From: Umbilicaria muhlenbergii
Lineage: Eukaryota > Ascomycota > Lecanoromycetes > Umbilicariales > Umbilicariaceae
Assembly (NCBI GenBank): GCA_000611775.1
Contig: KK106984.1
Coordinates: 2,390,580-2,454,579 of the forward strand
DNA length: 64,000 nt
Direction: 5' to 3'
Shown here: positions 1 through 11,747 of the stretch, in pieces
Layout of the letters: each line of letters opens with the position of its first letter
Position numbering within the stretch: the first letter of the stretch is position 1
Translations under genes and position numbers: made by a program
The notes under the pieces: model-generated
Seen by the model: the letters and a program-made list of their open reading frames with translations, nothing else
What the model was told of the DNA's origin: nothing
The model's database searches: none

Positions 1-312
1 TAGAACAGCAGGAATCGCTAGAAAAGTATATGTGTATTCTGAATTGTACCAACAGAGACTGACAACATTCTCTTACTTTTTGATACTGCCAGTGTGTAGC
101 TCTGAGGTAGACAAGTGTCCGCTGGAAGCTAATAAGCGATCCAAACTACTCCGATAGAGGTAGCTAAATATAGATTCTGCATTCAACGCGCTCCGTCACA
201 TAGCATCATGGCATGTCGTGCCAGACCCCATTACCTACGCTGAGACGTCTTGCCTGGGTCAACGAACTATACATATTATAAGCATGGTACTCTGGAGAAT
301 TCCAGAAAGCCT

Positions 313-1607
313 TCAGACATGTGCATCACAAAAATCCAGAACACATTTGCCCCACCGGTCTCTTCCTTTGTACGTGGCTATCTCGGCTGGCCAGCTTCTT
401 ATTTCTGTTGCAAGTTCTAGGAGATCCTTCGCGTTCAACTCGGTTAACTTCTGAAGATTTGTTTTCACTGCGAACAGCACGGCCCTAGATTTGGGCAGCC
501 TCCGGAACGTCTGGCGTTCCCTGCGGATCACCACGTTCCGCGGATGACCCGGTTTCTTCTGCTTAGGCGGAGCTTCCAGCTGACAAAGTATATCTGATAT
601 GCTTTCGTCTGGGTCGATAACTTGGACGAAGAGAGTCAAGCGTTCCAGTGGACGTTCAAGAGACATGTTAGCGAATAGGCTTATTCCAATTAGCATTGAG
701 CGATCCACGGTTACGGAATATCAGACTGATCGGCTCACCGTTCTGTCATCCTGCCTACCATCTTCTGCCACGTTGGCACCTCACAATGAAGTTGGGAGAG
801 AGACCAGCCTATTCGATCTCGAACTGACCAACCGACTGGGAAAAGCGTCGCACTGGCGATGCTACTTACTTTAGTTGTCCGGTCGCTATATTGGAATTGA
901 GGTGCTGGAAAGACTCACAGATAGTGCTCTCCGTTATGCCAATCCTTGCTCAAGATGTTCAGATCCTCCATAGCCAATCTCGCAGCAACTTCCAGCGGCT
1001 GTAAGGCGTTGAACGGTGGCCTTATGTAGAATATCTCTCCAGTCTCCACGACATGAACACGATCGCATCCAGCCGGGGAACTTGATTGTTGGAAAGTAGC
1101 AGGGAACTTCTCGGTCAGATACTTGACGACAACTTCCAACGCTTCGATGCAAGCCTCTGAGGATCCCGGAAGACACTGGAGGACTTTGTCCTTCTGTTTG
1201 GCGAGGAGTTCGGATCTGATCCTGTGTTCGAGGTTGAAATTCTCATCAACTCTTAGCCAGTCCTCCTGGTCAAGCTTTCTGATACCCTTGGCCATGTTGT
1301 ACTTTCTTCCCCCTATCCCGCCATCCTTACTCTTCTGATGGCTGTTATCATAACTCCTCGTTCTGGCTGCTTCATCCTTTATCCCGGCACGCCGGATACT
1401 CACACTCCATGCAAGGACGACGAGCAATAGAATCCACCATAAGAGATGGTCAGAAAGAGCCTTGAGAACGTTTGATGCCATTTTTCCAAGCCGTGAAAAA
1501 GGGACCCATGGACGATACTTCTCGAAATGCTCTTTAAAAAATGTGGTATTGCCATTGCTGGCACGTGAAAGAAGGTGTGTAATGGTGAATAGAAATGTGT
1601 GCAACAT
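313..1607 (-). CDS. DUF3445 / HODM alpha-subunit-like protein
   Basis: Three exons join in frame: 1607-919, 861-739 and 679-313, with introns of 57 and 59 bp, giving 392 residues. The N-terminus has one hydrophobic segment (WWILLLVVLAWSV) and is probably a membrane anchor. Next come family blocks such as RKLDQEDWLRVDENF and PFNALQPLEVAARLAMED, then SATLFPVGW in exon 2 and RRERQTFRRLPKSRAVLF in exon 3. These match the fungal DUF3445 family, which is related to the alpha subunit of heme-dependent oxidative N-demethylase. The substrate in fungi is unknown, so an oxidative role is inferred only from the family. An in-frame ATG at 1481, just before the hydrophobic segment, is an equally likely start. 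No partner gene is adjacent. Confidence 0.85.
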
Positions 1608-4020
1608 TCAAATTCACCTGGCGCCGTTTCCGCTCCGTGAAATTATCAGTTTGATCCAACCATGTATGCCATGAGCCATGGCGTGGTCCACACTGTATAT
1701 TCAAAAATGCACCAATAGCTCTACGAACATCATTTTAGGCATGCAGAAGAGCATAGTCGAATAGGAAATGGAGGGACTACGGATAAGGATTCATAGGCTC
1801 CATCGGCCGTCAGTCCACTCGAAAGGATCAACAAGCATCTCCTTCCGCGTTCTGCACACGCAAAATATATATGCTCCCGCGTTCTGCACACACAAAATAT
1901 CGTGCCACGCAACGCGGCATGGCTGAGAGGCTTGCAGCTCTGCTCGGACGGATGCCTACGCCGAATTCACTCGCATTGACGGCGAACTCAATCTAAGGTG
2001 GGTACATTGCTCCAATCGCAAAGACAGCCGCGTGCTATTATCTCCATACGTACTCTTTTACCGAACACGATCACTCATCAACAGAGTCCGTGTGTATCTA
2101 CACATAGCAGAGGTCTTTCATTTCAACCTCATTGTTCAAATCAAGGCTCAATCCCGGAAATTTCACACCCTCCTGGGAGTGAGGGCAATCGCTAACGGCG
2201 GCAACCTCCAATTGCTATAGCAAACCTGAGATCCAACTTAGCTGCGTTAGTTTTCATGTCTACAAGCTTACAATCACACTGTAAAGTTTAACGCAGAGTT
2301 GCTTCGCAGCCCACGGCTAACTATTCACAGGCCCTACCGCCGGAGCTGCCAACGTTGTATTATGCTGCATAAGTCTGGCCAAAGTCTAAGGTCTGACCCT
2401 CGCTGGTGCTCTGACCGCCTAGTAGCATGGTAGCCCGCCAGGCTCAGGTCGGCGATCCAAAGCTTCAATAACCGGGTCCGTTTACTGAATGAACAGATGT
2501 GCTTTCCGCATTCTAGGTTTCTAGAACAGTCTCTCTACTCTTTTGAGTCGAACATGCAAGACTGCATAACAACAATGGGGTTCGGTATGAGGCATGTGTT
2601 TTCCAGCGGATGTGGCGCGATTACAGTGGCGACGATCCCCTGGGTGATACCCTCCAGTTCATGCGAGGTAGCAGGAAGGCATGCTGGTAGCTTGCATATA
2701 CTTTCACAGCGCGGACGGCAGGCTTCCTATTAGTCTGCAGGCTCTGAGCGTCTACGGCTTTTGTAGACAAGAAACCCCAAATTCGAAGGCGCCAATAATC
2801 GCATGCTCATCGGAAAAATCTGATACGATCTTCAGCCGCCTTCGGCATCTTTTAACCGAAGCGCAGTTACCGCTCTGGGCCTCAGACACCTAGCTAGGTA
2901 CATGGCGTTGCATGGCTAGTAATCTGCAACACTGCGTGACAGCTGCATACTCCGAGTAGAGCAATGCGGGAAAGGTTCTGAACTTGGCTCCAATAGCAGG
3001 CGGTTTAAAAATGGGTCACTAACGTGGTCGGAGGGCAGTTGAGGAACCTGGGGGTTGTGCATGATAAGCCGTGCAGAATATATGCCACGACCTGGCTTTC
3101 GCATCCTCAACGACTGCAGACCAACAGAGATGCAGAACCACCTTACCCTGTTTCCACCGAGAACCCGTGAGACAGAACTCTCCTATACCGCTCGATCTGG
3201 ACTCGTAAATACCAACAGAAAGATGTTCGGTAAGCGTGTTCTGAATAGGAGCAGGCCTTTGCACGCAACAAACCCATCTACTTCCCTTTTTAACAATCTA
3301 TATCATGCCAAAATCACGTGTTTTGCAGGGTATATCCACCTTCACTCTAAGATGAGAATGACGCGAGCGTAGACTTCGAGCTACCTAGTACAGTTTCCGA
3401 GTCAATGTTGACCTGAAGCTGTTGTTGAAGCGAGTAGATTGTGCTGTGATCAACAAAGGATGGCTCTGACAGTGATGGATATGTGACAGGGCGTGAGATG
3501 CTGCCGATGACGAGAGGACGGTTCCTTGCGGAACAGGCGTCAGGTCAAAGTAAGTGACAGTTTCAAGCAAAAGGATCCAGGCGGCCCCCAGCAACAAATC
3601 GACCACGGGCTGCAATGTCTGGACATCCAGTTACTGCGGATTAGAGAGCTCAACGGTTTCTTAGACATTTACGGGGTTTAAATCCTTGAGGCCTGAGGTC
3701 GGTGCTTTGTTAGGTAGGGGGTCCCTCTGTTGTAACTGCCACTCATTTTAATCCTACACCTGGTTAGGCAACCCGTGTTGGACAGTGAGTCTGACAAGTA
3801 AGATTCTTCTGTCAGAATCATCTCGCAACGCTCAGCCAGCACGTGTTGCAATGAGATGCTGAGCGTGTTCTGTACTATGGAGTTTGAAGAACTCTCAGAT
3901 CTTTGACAAAAATATAACTGCGAATGGGTACTGAACATAATCCGACAAACTGACGACATAGAGCTCTTCTATTACAGATGTAAGCGTTTACGACTTGTCC
4001 ATAGCGGGGACAGCGGTGGG
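1608..4020. other. Gene-poor spacer, 2.4 kb
   Basis: Only short reading frames without family resemblance occur here on either strand. It contains a 24-bp direct repeat (CCGCGTTCTGCACAC core) at 1845-1868 and 1877-1900 with one mismatch. Its distal part holds one member of a diverged repeat pair (separate entry). I see no tRNA or convincing exon. Confidence 0.6.
3535..3762 (+). repeat. Diverged dispersed repeat, copy A
   Basis: About 225 bp here align with 29376-29603 in the same orientation. Shared blocks include CAGCAACAAATC, GAGCTCAACGG, GGTGCTT and CTCTGTTGTAA, in the same order and nearly the same spacing. Many differences are C/T or G/A transitions, as expected if repeat-induced point mutation or long decay acted on it. 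I see no terminal repeats or coding domain, so the family is not identified. Confidence 0.6.
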
Positions 4021-4024
4021 GTGA

Positions 4025-4636
4025 GTGAAAGAAACATTCAACCAAAGGAATGGGTGTCTCATATTTCTAAACCTCACACTCCACTGCCTTCGCAATCTCC
4101 AGACCACACACAAGTCCCCCCACCGCCCCTATCAACCCGTCACATCGACAACTCCGCCCCTCCCACCCCAGCAGCAAAAACAGGATCAACCGCGCTCGCA
4201 GACCCCCACTTCATCCTGCCCTGCATCTCAGCCACCCCCCNNNNNNNCTCCCACCACCTCTCAAACCGTCCCCACCACCCCCTCATCCACCCCCCGATCT
4301 CCCAGCACCACCAACCGCGAAACCGTGCGTTCCACACTCGGACACCTCCTGACCGCATCAACAGACGCCAGCTTTCATGTCCTCCAAGACCGCCTGAAAA
4401 GCACGCCAACGTCCTTCTCCCGCACTCGCATCGCTGCCTAGCTCGGCATGATGCTCGGTCCTGATGAAATTCCCCACACATCACGCTTCCTTCACTGCAT
4501 GCATCACCGTTACGTGGGTGCCGCACGGCTGGAGTCGACGCTGAGCACCAGCTGTGTCTCCGTCGCCTCGGCCCGGGAGGAAGAATATTACCCGATTCCG
4601 CAAGCGTGCGGGCCGGCTTTGGCGGCGGAGCTGTAG
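4025..4636 (+). CDS. Doubtful Ser/Thr/Pro-rich coding stretch with one in-frame stop
   Basis: A single frame runs from 4025 to a TAG at 4439-4441, then continues open from 4442 to a stop at 4634-4636. Third positions are strongly C/G-rich, as in genuine genes of this window. The first part is Pro/Ser/Thr/Gln-rich and the later part (DEIPHTSRFLHCMHHRY) looks like ordered protein. A 7-base N run at 4241-4247 interrupts it, so its true frame is uncertain. The interrupting TAG could come from CAG by one C-to-T change, or it may simply mean that this is not a gene. No family is recognised, and the opposite strand is also open. Confidence 0.25.
4241..4247. other. Assembly gap (7 N)
   Basis: A run of seven N bases lies in a C-rich, low-complexity stretch. 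The true length is unknown, so reading frames that cross it cannot be trusted. Confidence 0.99.
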
Positions 4637-5115
4637 ATGCCAGATGGCCGGATGGCGGGAAGGAGGCTGGTGGCCGGAAGGGCTTCATCTAGCAGCGCGC
4701 AGGCCGCCGGGGTGGGATGGGGAGGGCGAAGAAAGACGACATCGGTTGTGTTGAGGGGTGCGCCTTTGAGGAAAGCTGCGGTGGGGACGCGGAGGGATGG
4801 GAGTGTGCTTTGAGAGCTGGGTCGTCCGGGGTTTTGGAGCGGGTGGTGGATGGCGGGCGCGATGGGATAGCCTATCGGTTGGAGCTGAGGGCTTGGTGGA
4901 GGTTTGGCTTCTAGACTCCTGGGACTGGGAGGCTGTGAGGTGGGGGACTGGTTGCTTGATTCGTGGATGTTACTCAAGGCTTGATGCCTCTGTAATGGTC
5001 GCCGCCTTCTACTTTGGCTGGGGTGTGAGTGGTCCCGTCCGGGAAACGGACGGCGGCTGTTCTGGGAGTTGATGTCGGCCCTGGTATTATGGAGATGTGT
5101 TTTGTAGAGGTTCAC
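4588..5115 (-). CDS. Doubtful proline-rich reading frame
   Basis: This is a 175-codon open frame, Pro/Ser-rich in its first two thirds and then more ordered (PTPAACALLDEALPATSLLP). After its stop the same frame stays open for about 26 codons (TETQLVLSVDSSRAAPT), which is either chance or the sign of a decayed gene. It overlaps the plus-strand candidate ending at 4636. No family is recognised. In GC-rich DNA both strands can look coding, so at most one of the two is likely real. Confidence 0.25.
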   Translation of the reverse strand: MNLYKTHLHNTRADINSQNSRRPFPGRDHSHPSQSRRRRPLQRHQALSNIHESSNQSPTSQPPSPRSLEAKPPPSPQLQPIGYPIAPAIHHPLQNPGRPSSQSTLPSLRVPTAAFLKGAPLNTTDVVFLRPPHPTPAACALLDEALPATSLLPAIRPSGIYSSAAKAGPHACGIG

Positions 5116-6098
5116 CCATAATCTAGAGCCGACTTGAAGCCCACGCCTGGATAGTCGAAGCGGTGGGGGTCTGGACAGTTATCACAAATTTTCGGTGGCG
5201 CTAATGGTTGCACATCTCAACAAGAGGATCCAGAGTAGAGAGATGAACATGGACAGGGTGGAGAATCGAGATGAAGGAGAGCAGGCCATGGATGTAGTAG
5301 ATCACTACGTGGACAGGAACGGGGAGCGCATGGGAAAGGAAGGGAGAGGAATAGGTAGAGGAGCTCTATGTCATAGAGATCAGAGATGCGCAGAAATATG
5401 TAGCAAGCTGAACTCAGACACCATTGCCTGTTCAATGTCCGGTGAAATTTTCTAGTGAACATTATTTCGAGCAGAAGATACTCAACCCGCGGTCATCTGC
5501 AATGAACGAAGCTGAGTTGCAACTATGTTGGCTTCGGAGCACGGCTTTAGGGTTTAAGGCGACCCTGCATCATGTGTAGAATAGGCACGGATCGGTTTGG
5601 TTGAGGTAATCTTGCAGTGAAAGAGGCCGTGCAGAAAAAATTGTTTGGATGTGCAGATTTGTTCACTGTGCCTCCGACCTGGAACGAGGCAAAGGTGGCA
5701 GAGCTCGAGCCAAAGACCAGATAAGTGGGTGCTGAAATTCCCGCAGCACAAGCCAAGCCTAGCATTGGTAGAAGCCTTATTTTCCAAACACCCCCAAAAA
5801 TGGATATATAGCAGTCCCTAGCTAGGTAGGTAGTGTGTCGAAAAACGAAAAGCAGAAGCCGCTGGCACCAAGGCTTGAACGTAAAGAAGATCATCCCCTT
5901 GTCCGTATCTGGATCTCATTATGATAACGAATCGCTCGCTCCAAAACATGCCATCATGCCCCTTCCTCCCGATCTCTAAACCCACCCAACCCAACCCATC
6001 GAGCCCAGTTCCGGAACCCCGCTCTCCCCCTTTGACCACTCCATCCAACTCCATCCAACTCCATCCAACTCCATCCAACTCCACCCAACTCCTCCCCA
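5116..6098. other. Spacer with a 10-bp tandem repeat
   Basis: No gene is supported here. At 6041-6092 the decamer CCATCCAACT is repeated four times, followed by a one-mismatch fifth copy, directly beside the stop codon of the HSP70-like gene. It probably falls in that gene's 3' untranslated region. Confidence 0.7.
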
Positions 6099-8550
6099 TC
6101 ACCTAAACCTCGCCGTGCACCGACCCATGATCTCACCCTGACAAACCAACTCAGCATTGAATTCACTCCCGTCAAGCGTAAGGTAGATATCGAAATAGAC
6201 GCGATAAAAAGTCCCCTGCGGCGTATCCATGCGCTCGAAATCCTTTTCCAGATTCTTTCGACTGAGGTCCGAAGTCAAGGTAACAACCTCTTTAATACCT
6301 GCAGAACCCGAGAACCACCAAACTTAGTAACAGCTCCGATAAGCAAATTGTTGTAGTCATCAAAAGAATAGATAGGGACTTACGGGGATCCTTGGTATAC
6401 TCCGGGCACACGTCCTCATCGCACGCATATAGAATATCCTCATACATCAAGGTCGCTCCCGGCGCCACCTGCCGGAAAAAGCTGACTTTCACCGGGTCGC
6501 CGATCTTGACTCGTTGGCCCTTTTGCACGAAGATCTGCCGAGTGTACTTGCACCTGTCTTTGCCGTCCAGACTGGGTACACGGTACTGCTCTGGATGATG
6601 TCCCTCTTTGAACGGTTGCAGCGTCGCCATCAGGTAGTGGCGGCGGGCGACACGGGAGGTGACGACTCGCTCGGTGATGCCGGCTGTGACGGCGCCTTTG
6701 ACGATGGCGGCGACGGAGTCCATGGGCCGTACCACTTTGGACTGGAATTGAGGGGGAACGTGGAGTTTGATTTGCTGGAAGAGGTATTCGGAGGCGCCGA
6801 AGCCACCAACAACGAGGACATTCTTGAGAAGAAATATGTATTAGCTTGGGTGGAAGGTTTGGTAGACTTGGGAAACGTGGGAGACGTGGGAGACGTGGGA
6901 AACTTACTTGGAGCATTCGATTTTGGGCTTGGATGGCGATGATTTGGTTTCGAACGAGCTCGAGTATTCGGTTGACGACAGGCTCGAAACACTGTAGAAT
7001 TTCTTCATTCGTAAATGTCATGTATCCTTCCTCGATGCCGGCTTCTGGGAACTCTGCCTCAATACCAACGTCGACGGCCCATTTCTGGCCATTGTTGCGG
7101 AAATCAGCTTTGATCCTGTTTTCGAAATCCATGATACATTTGGCGTAGACACGGCCCGCAGTCCTCGACCCATCAGGTAGCTTCATTTTGCGGATCTTCG
7201 CTCTGAGGATATTACTGAAGTTACGATTTAGTGCCGTCGACCCACATGAGTCTCCGGATCCGGCGGTACATTCAGCGACTGTAAATGGTGTCTCTTCCTC
7301 GACTTCGTACGCGATCAGATCCACGGTGCCCCCACCGCAATCGACGATCAGTACAGCGTCTCGGATTTTGAGATTGAGAAGACCAGTTTTTGAACAGAAC
7401 ATGGCAGCAGCTTCTGGTTCAGTGATGAGCGTAAGTCTGTTATCGTTTTCATCTCGGAGGAAACCTGCTTGGATCGCAGCTGCGCGCGTTGCGGCCTTGC
7501 CAGCTTCGTTCCAGATAGCGGGCACGGTCAAGAAATATCGAATATTCCGCTCCTCCCGGTTGAAGACTTCTCCTAGTGTTTTCTGTAATTGACCGCGCAT
7601 AGCTTGTCGGAGCTTGAAGAGATAGTCTGCGGCAACGTCGATCTCCGACTTTCCGGGCGGAAGAGGTGGAAGGTTTATGGGGTCGATATAGGTATTGCCC
7701 GACAGCATAAGCTGGAGCTTGAACCATTCCACCTTTTGCACGCCTGGCTTCGGGTAACCCGTTGGTGCGAGTGCATCAGCGATATCTGGGCCCCAGCCAA
7801 CAACCTTCTGGTATTGATCATAGTAGAGTACTGTAGGGATCTTGTTGGAATTAGCGGACAAAGCTTATTGAGAATTATAGTTGAGCTGTGGACCTACCTT
7901 CTGCTTGGTCTGATTTCCCGCGCCTGGCCATTCCGTGATGATATCCTCCTTTGCTTCTGTGTTGGTCGCAAACGCAAAAGCGACCCCCGAGAAGGTTGTT
8001 CCCTATCTGTTGTATTAGCGAACGTAAAGTTGCATCAGGCGGAGAGATAATTGACAAAATCGATGCCGACTATCAGCTGCGCTTTGCTCTTTCCCGCGCC
8101 CTCCACTTCGACAGGAGCCCCTCGACTACCATACTGGCCGATCCCGGGCCCTGGAGCACCACCGCCGCCCATTCCGTTGGGCTGTTGGTATCCGCCTCCG
8201 TAGATTGGCGGTAGCTGCGGAGCTCCTCCTGCTGTTTGATGACCGTGAGCATACGAGTTGGTGTTGATGGGCGGTGGATGATGCGCCGCTTGCTGTTGTC
8301 CAGGCGGCATGGGACTCGTGGCCCTCGGAGCGTTTGGATTATATATGTAACTTGGTGGGCGACCGAGCCCGTTCTGTGCGGGAGATTGGTTCATGGGAAG
8401 ACTCGCCGTGGAAGCGTTGCTGCCAGTCGGTGTGTGGACAACACCGTTCAGAGGTGGCGATGGACCAGGCTGAGTGTTGATGTTGCCGCTGGATTTGCGG
8501 TTCGACTTCCTAATTGCAAGATTCCTCAAGCGTGAGTTCATGGAGTCCAT
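6099..8550 (-). CDS. HSP70-like actin-fold ATPase (fungal HSPA12-type)
   Basis: Five exons (8550-8056, 8002-7898, 7840-6908, 6822-6384, 6298-6099) join in frame to 723 residues. A 155-residue Pro/Gly/Asn-rich, disordered N-terminal extension precedes the ATPase fold. The HSP70/actin nucleotide-binding motifs are present: phosphate-1 loop LIVGIDFGTTFSGVAFAF (split by intron 1), phosphate-2 VLIVDCGGGTVDL and adenosine motif NVLVVGGFGAS. There is no canonical peptide-binding domain or EEVD tail, so this is one of the divergent fungal HSP70-like proteins and not a classical Ssa chaperone; its client is unknown. Intron 1 would need a weak donor (GTCAAT). Intron 3 contains a short tandem repeat of CCCACGTCT units. 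Confidence 0.9.
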
Positions 8551-9503
8551 GAGACGCGATGAGAAGTCCGAAGGTTAGGAGGGTCGATGAGGCCCGTCCG
8601 CCTTGATTCTGTCGTTGTTGGCTCCGCACTAAAGGGCTCTTCCAAATCCGCACGAACACGATGAGAGATCGTTGCAAGGCAGTGTCTCAGTCGGTCTTGG
8701 CAATGCGGCTGAGCAGCGTCGATGCTCTACCCGTCTACCAGAATGGCTTGGAGTTGGGTAATCGTGATCGCGATGCTATGTCGAGTCGCGGATGACGGAT
8801 CAAGATATGGTCCCGCAGAGATGTTCCAGACGTTGAATGATGAAAGTCTGGGCTTTGTTTTCTCCAAGAAGTGGAGGGTGGAGAAGAGGGTGGTGACCGC
8901 AGCTGTATGCGCGCACGGAAGAGGATTCAGCCTGGCAAACCTTCAATACGAAACGTGGGGCTTGGGCGAGCGCTGGGAGTCTGGGAGTCTGGGAGTCTGG
9001 GAGTCTGGGAGTCTGGGAGTCGGGTTACTGGTAACCTTTAAGCCTGCCGTCTGTCGCACCCTCTTGGCTGCGGCTTTGCAGGCTGAAATGCCGCTTACTC
9101 TCCCCCTCACTGCAAGTTGCGATTGATAGCCAGCGCAGTGACGATCTTATTGCTGGCTGGCGACCACAGTGATGGTCCTTCTCGGCAGCAGATCTCACGG
9201 CCTTGTCCTTGCCCTCATCAATGGCGAGAGATGGGGCTGAAGCGTGGAACAATGAGTTGTGCTTCTGGTGCTGCAGACAAAGCCGGCCATTTCAGCCAAT
9301 GCCGCTTCGTGTGCGAGGGAGTCCGCCGTAGTCCTGCCACTCCTGCCACTCCTGCCACAGCACTAGGACGACTCATTTCGCTTGGCGCCACTTTACAAAG
9401 GACTGGTCCTGAAGGATTTTCGATTTTCGATTTTCTTACAAACTAACAAAGTCCTTCTCTATCGGCCCGCTACTGAGACAGAAGTACTCGCGAACAATGA
9501 TGG
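8551..9503. other. Spacer with short tandem repeats
   Basis: This is the promoter side of the HSP70-like gene and the 3' side of the methyltransferase gene. It carries six perfect copies of CTGGGAGT at 8973-9020 and three copies of CCTGCCACT at about 9333-9358. No coding family is seen. Confidence 0.7.
8973..9020. repeat. 8-bp tandem repeat (CTGGGAGT)x6
   Basis: Six uninterrupted, identical 8-bp units lie in intergenic DNA. The perfect identity suggests recent slippage, so the copy number is likely variable between strains. Confidence 0.9.
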
Positions 9504-10976
9504 CTATGACACCTTCCTTGCTACCCAGTGCGACGCTGTGTACACATTCTGCAACATGCTGCGGCGGTCCTGGATGTAACCCGACCCTTCGCTTCGGAGC
9601 TCACGCTTCTCCATGCTGAAGCCCATTTGCTGTACCAACGCCACCACCTCTTCGTCCGTCAGTTCTACGCTTCCTGCCTCTCCGATTCCTACCGCCTGCT
9701 TCTCGGCGTGTCCGCTACCTCCCTGATCACTCTCCCCGTCCCCGCCCGAAGGACCTCGCTCTTCGAAATGCCATAACAATGGGCCCAGGTTGATCCACAC
9801 CCCTCCTTCCTTGAGGCAATTGCGTATAGTCTCGATATAGCGTATCACATTGGGTGCCGTGTCCAGGAAGAACACCGTCGTGATAGCATCGTACATCCCT
9901 TCGTGGTCCTCATTTACATACAGAATCAAGAAATCGGCAGCCGACATGGTCATCCGGTCAAAGGCGTGTGTCTGCGTCCCAATACTTGCCTCCTCCAGCT
10001 CGGTCCCTGGATGTACGTCCGGCACTTTGATGACCTTCAGCTGATCCGCCCTGCTCATGTGATTGGAGAAGGTCAGCGCGAAGGGGTAGAGATCATATTG
10101 CTCGCGACGCTGAGTGTGGTTGAGCATCCAGCTACTAGCTAAAAGCTGGTGGTAAGAGATCTCATTGCCTTCGACTTGATAACCTGCGATGCAGATATCA
10201 AACACCAGACGCCCGAGACCTGCTCCGGGAACAAGCACCTTGACCGTACCCTTGTCGCGAATATGCGCAAATGATTCGGAGAGATCTTGCAGTACCGGGC
10301 CATAGCACGCTTGTCTCTCTGTCTTTCCTTCAGCACTCCAGTCTCTGTAGAACTGACGGATTGTAGATCTGGCTTTGTCCATGTCCGAACCTGTGGCGGT
10401 ATCACACCAACCCATAGCCGGATTGGTGGGTTTCTCGTCGAGACCAAAGGCATAAAGACCGGTAGTCAAGATTTCAGAGGCGATCGTGGCGTTGGCATCA
10501 ATCGCATCGTCGACCTGGTCCAGAGTCGAGAGAACGTTGAAAGGCGGGCCAGCCAGAAGCTGCCAGTGTGACGTCGGTAATGCGTAGAAGTTCTGGCGTC
10601 GGCGGTGTGTTACATTATAGTGGGCCGCTCTACGGTATTGGCTACGTGCGCCAACACCTTAGTTCGGTCTACATCAAGGGTAACGATCTAGACAGGGAGA
10701 ACAGTGTCAGGGTAAGAAATATGTGATGCAAGAAGTGTTGCATCTGTCAGTGTATGTGGATGATGCTAGAGCTCTGAAAGAGTAAATTGCTTGCATAGTA
10801 TCTGAACACATGTTTCCAAGCTTATGAACGGTCTTCGCACAGAGAGAAACAGGGATGAGATGAGATGCTTTCTCGTGTAGGGCATACCGAAAAGAATCCA
10901 GAGCGGCAAACAAGACTCGTCGCTCCTCTGGATCGTCGTCAATAGGGTCGAAATCCCCTTTACACTCCCACGCCAT
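9504..10976 (-). CDS. Carnosine N-methyltransferase-like protein (N2227 family)
   Basis: Two exons, 10976-10888 and 10641-9504, with a 246-bp intron, give 408 residues. Exon 1 encodes DPEERRVLFAALDSFR and exon 2 opens with QYRRAAHYNVTHRRRQNFY, which together form the conserved N-terminal helical block. The SAM-binding motif is VPGAGLGRLVFDICIAGY, followed by NEISYHQLLASSWMLNH, both hallmarks of the N2227/CARNMT1 family. The animal enzyme methylates carnosine to anserine using SAM; fungi lack abundant carnosine, so the real substrate (perhaps a His-containing dipeptide or protein) is open. I took the ATG at 10976 as start because the conserved block begins right after it; an ATG at 11006 is possible. 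It is divergent from the PAC4 gene, 199 bp away. Confidence 0.88.
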
Positions 10977-11175
10977 TGTGAAAGCTATCACTGCTTTCCA
11001 ACCCAACAGATAAGCTGGTACTTCGTCCTGACCGTCTGAAGTCTGAATACTTCTGAGATGACGTTTTGCGGGAGTGAAAGTTACATATATAGGGCTGACT
11101 AGCGGCAGATCACTTTAGCTCACCCAGCTCCGTTTCTAGCAAACTCCTACCCTATTCAAAGCATCAGCTCCCATT

Positions 11176-11747
11176 ATGCCCGCTACCGTCATGCCCGACC
11201 AGCAAGGCGATGAGGCTGGAGCCCCAGGCGTCGTATCCATTCAACCCAGCCTCCATCCCAAGCAGATGTCTTTTCCGCTGCCCCTAACACCGCACACAAC
11301 TCTCCACGTCCAAGCCACCCGCCTCGAGACCTCTTCCCTGATCTTCCTCACAGCCACCGACCCGTCCAACTCCTCCTCCACAAGCGCCCTAGGTTCCTTT
11401 GTCTATGCAATGCCCAACGTAAGCTCTGCATCTCATTCTACATTCGGCGCTAAGCAGAGCGCATGTGTCTTTCCACACCGCAATGCTGACATCCGGATTG
11501 CTAGCGGATACGCCCCTCGGAGGGCCTGAGCACAGCCCTGTACGCCATTCCCGGAAGTATCGACTTCGCTACGCGGATTGCGAAGATCATGGCTAGGAGG
11601 ACGGGGAAACCGGTTTATGTGGGATGTAGCGCTACTTTTCCCAATGCGACTGTTGAGGAGGAGATGGACGGGTTCAAGGTCGCGATAGAAGGTATAACGA
11701 AAGCGATTGGAGATGAGGTGGCTGATGGGAAGAACGGTGGGCTATAA
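11176..11747 (+). CDS. poc4: Proteasome assembly chaperone 4 (Pba4/Poc4)
   Basis: Two exons, 11176-11418 and 11505-11747, with an 86-bp intron, encode 161 residues. The C-terminal half, with FATRIAKIMARRTGKPVYVG followed by a stretch ending in DGFKVAIEGI, resembles mammalian PAC4 (alternating strands, then ARKTNKQVFV-like and a terminal helix). Family members pair with Pba3/PAC3 and guide assembly of the 20S proteasome alpha ring in cytosol and nucleus. The N-terminal 30 residues are variable and Pro-rich. Its short promoter is shared with the divergent methyltransferase gene, so the two may be co-regulated. Confidence 0.8.

Noticed and set aside
3815-3870. Hairpin around CGCTCAGC / GCTGAGCG
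   Set aside because: The short stem and long loop in a gene-poor spacer are likely chance; no coding context suggests a terminator or RNA gene.
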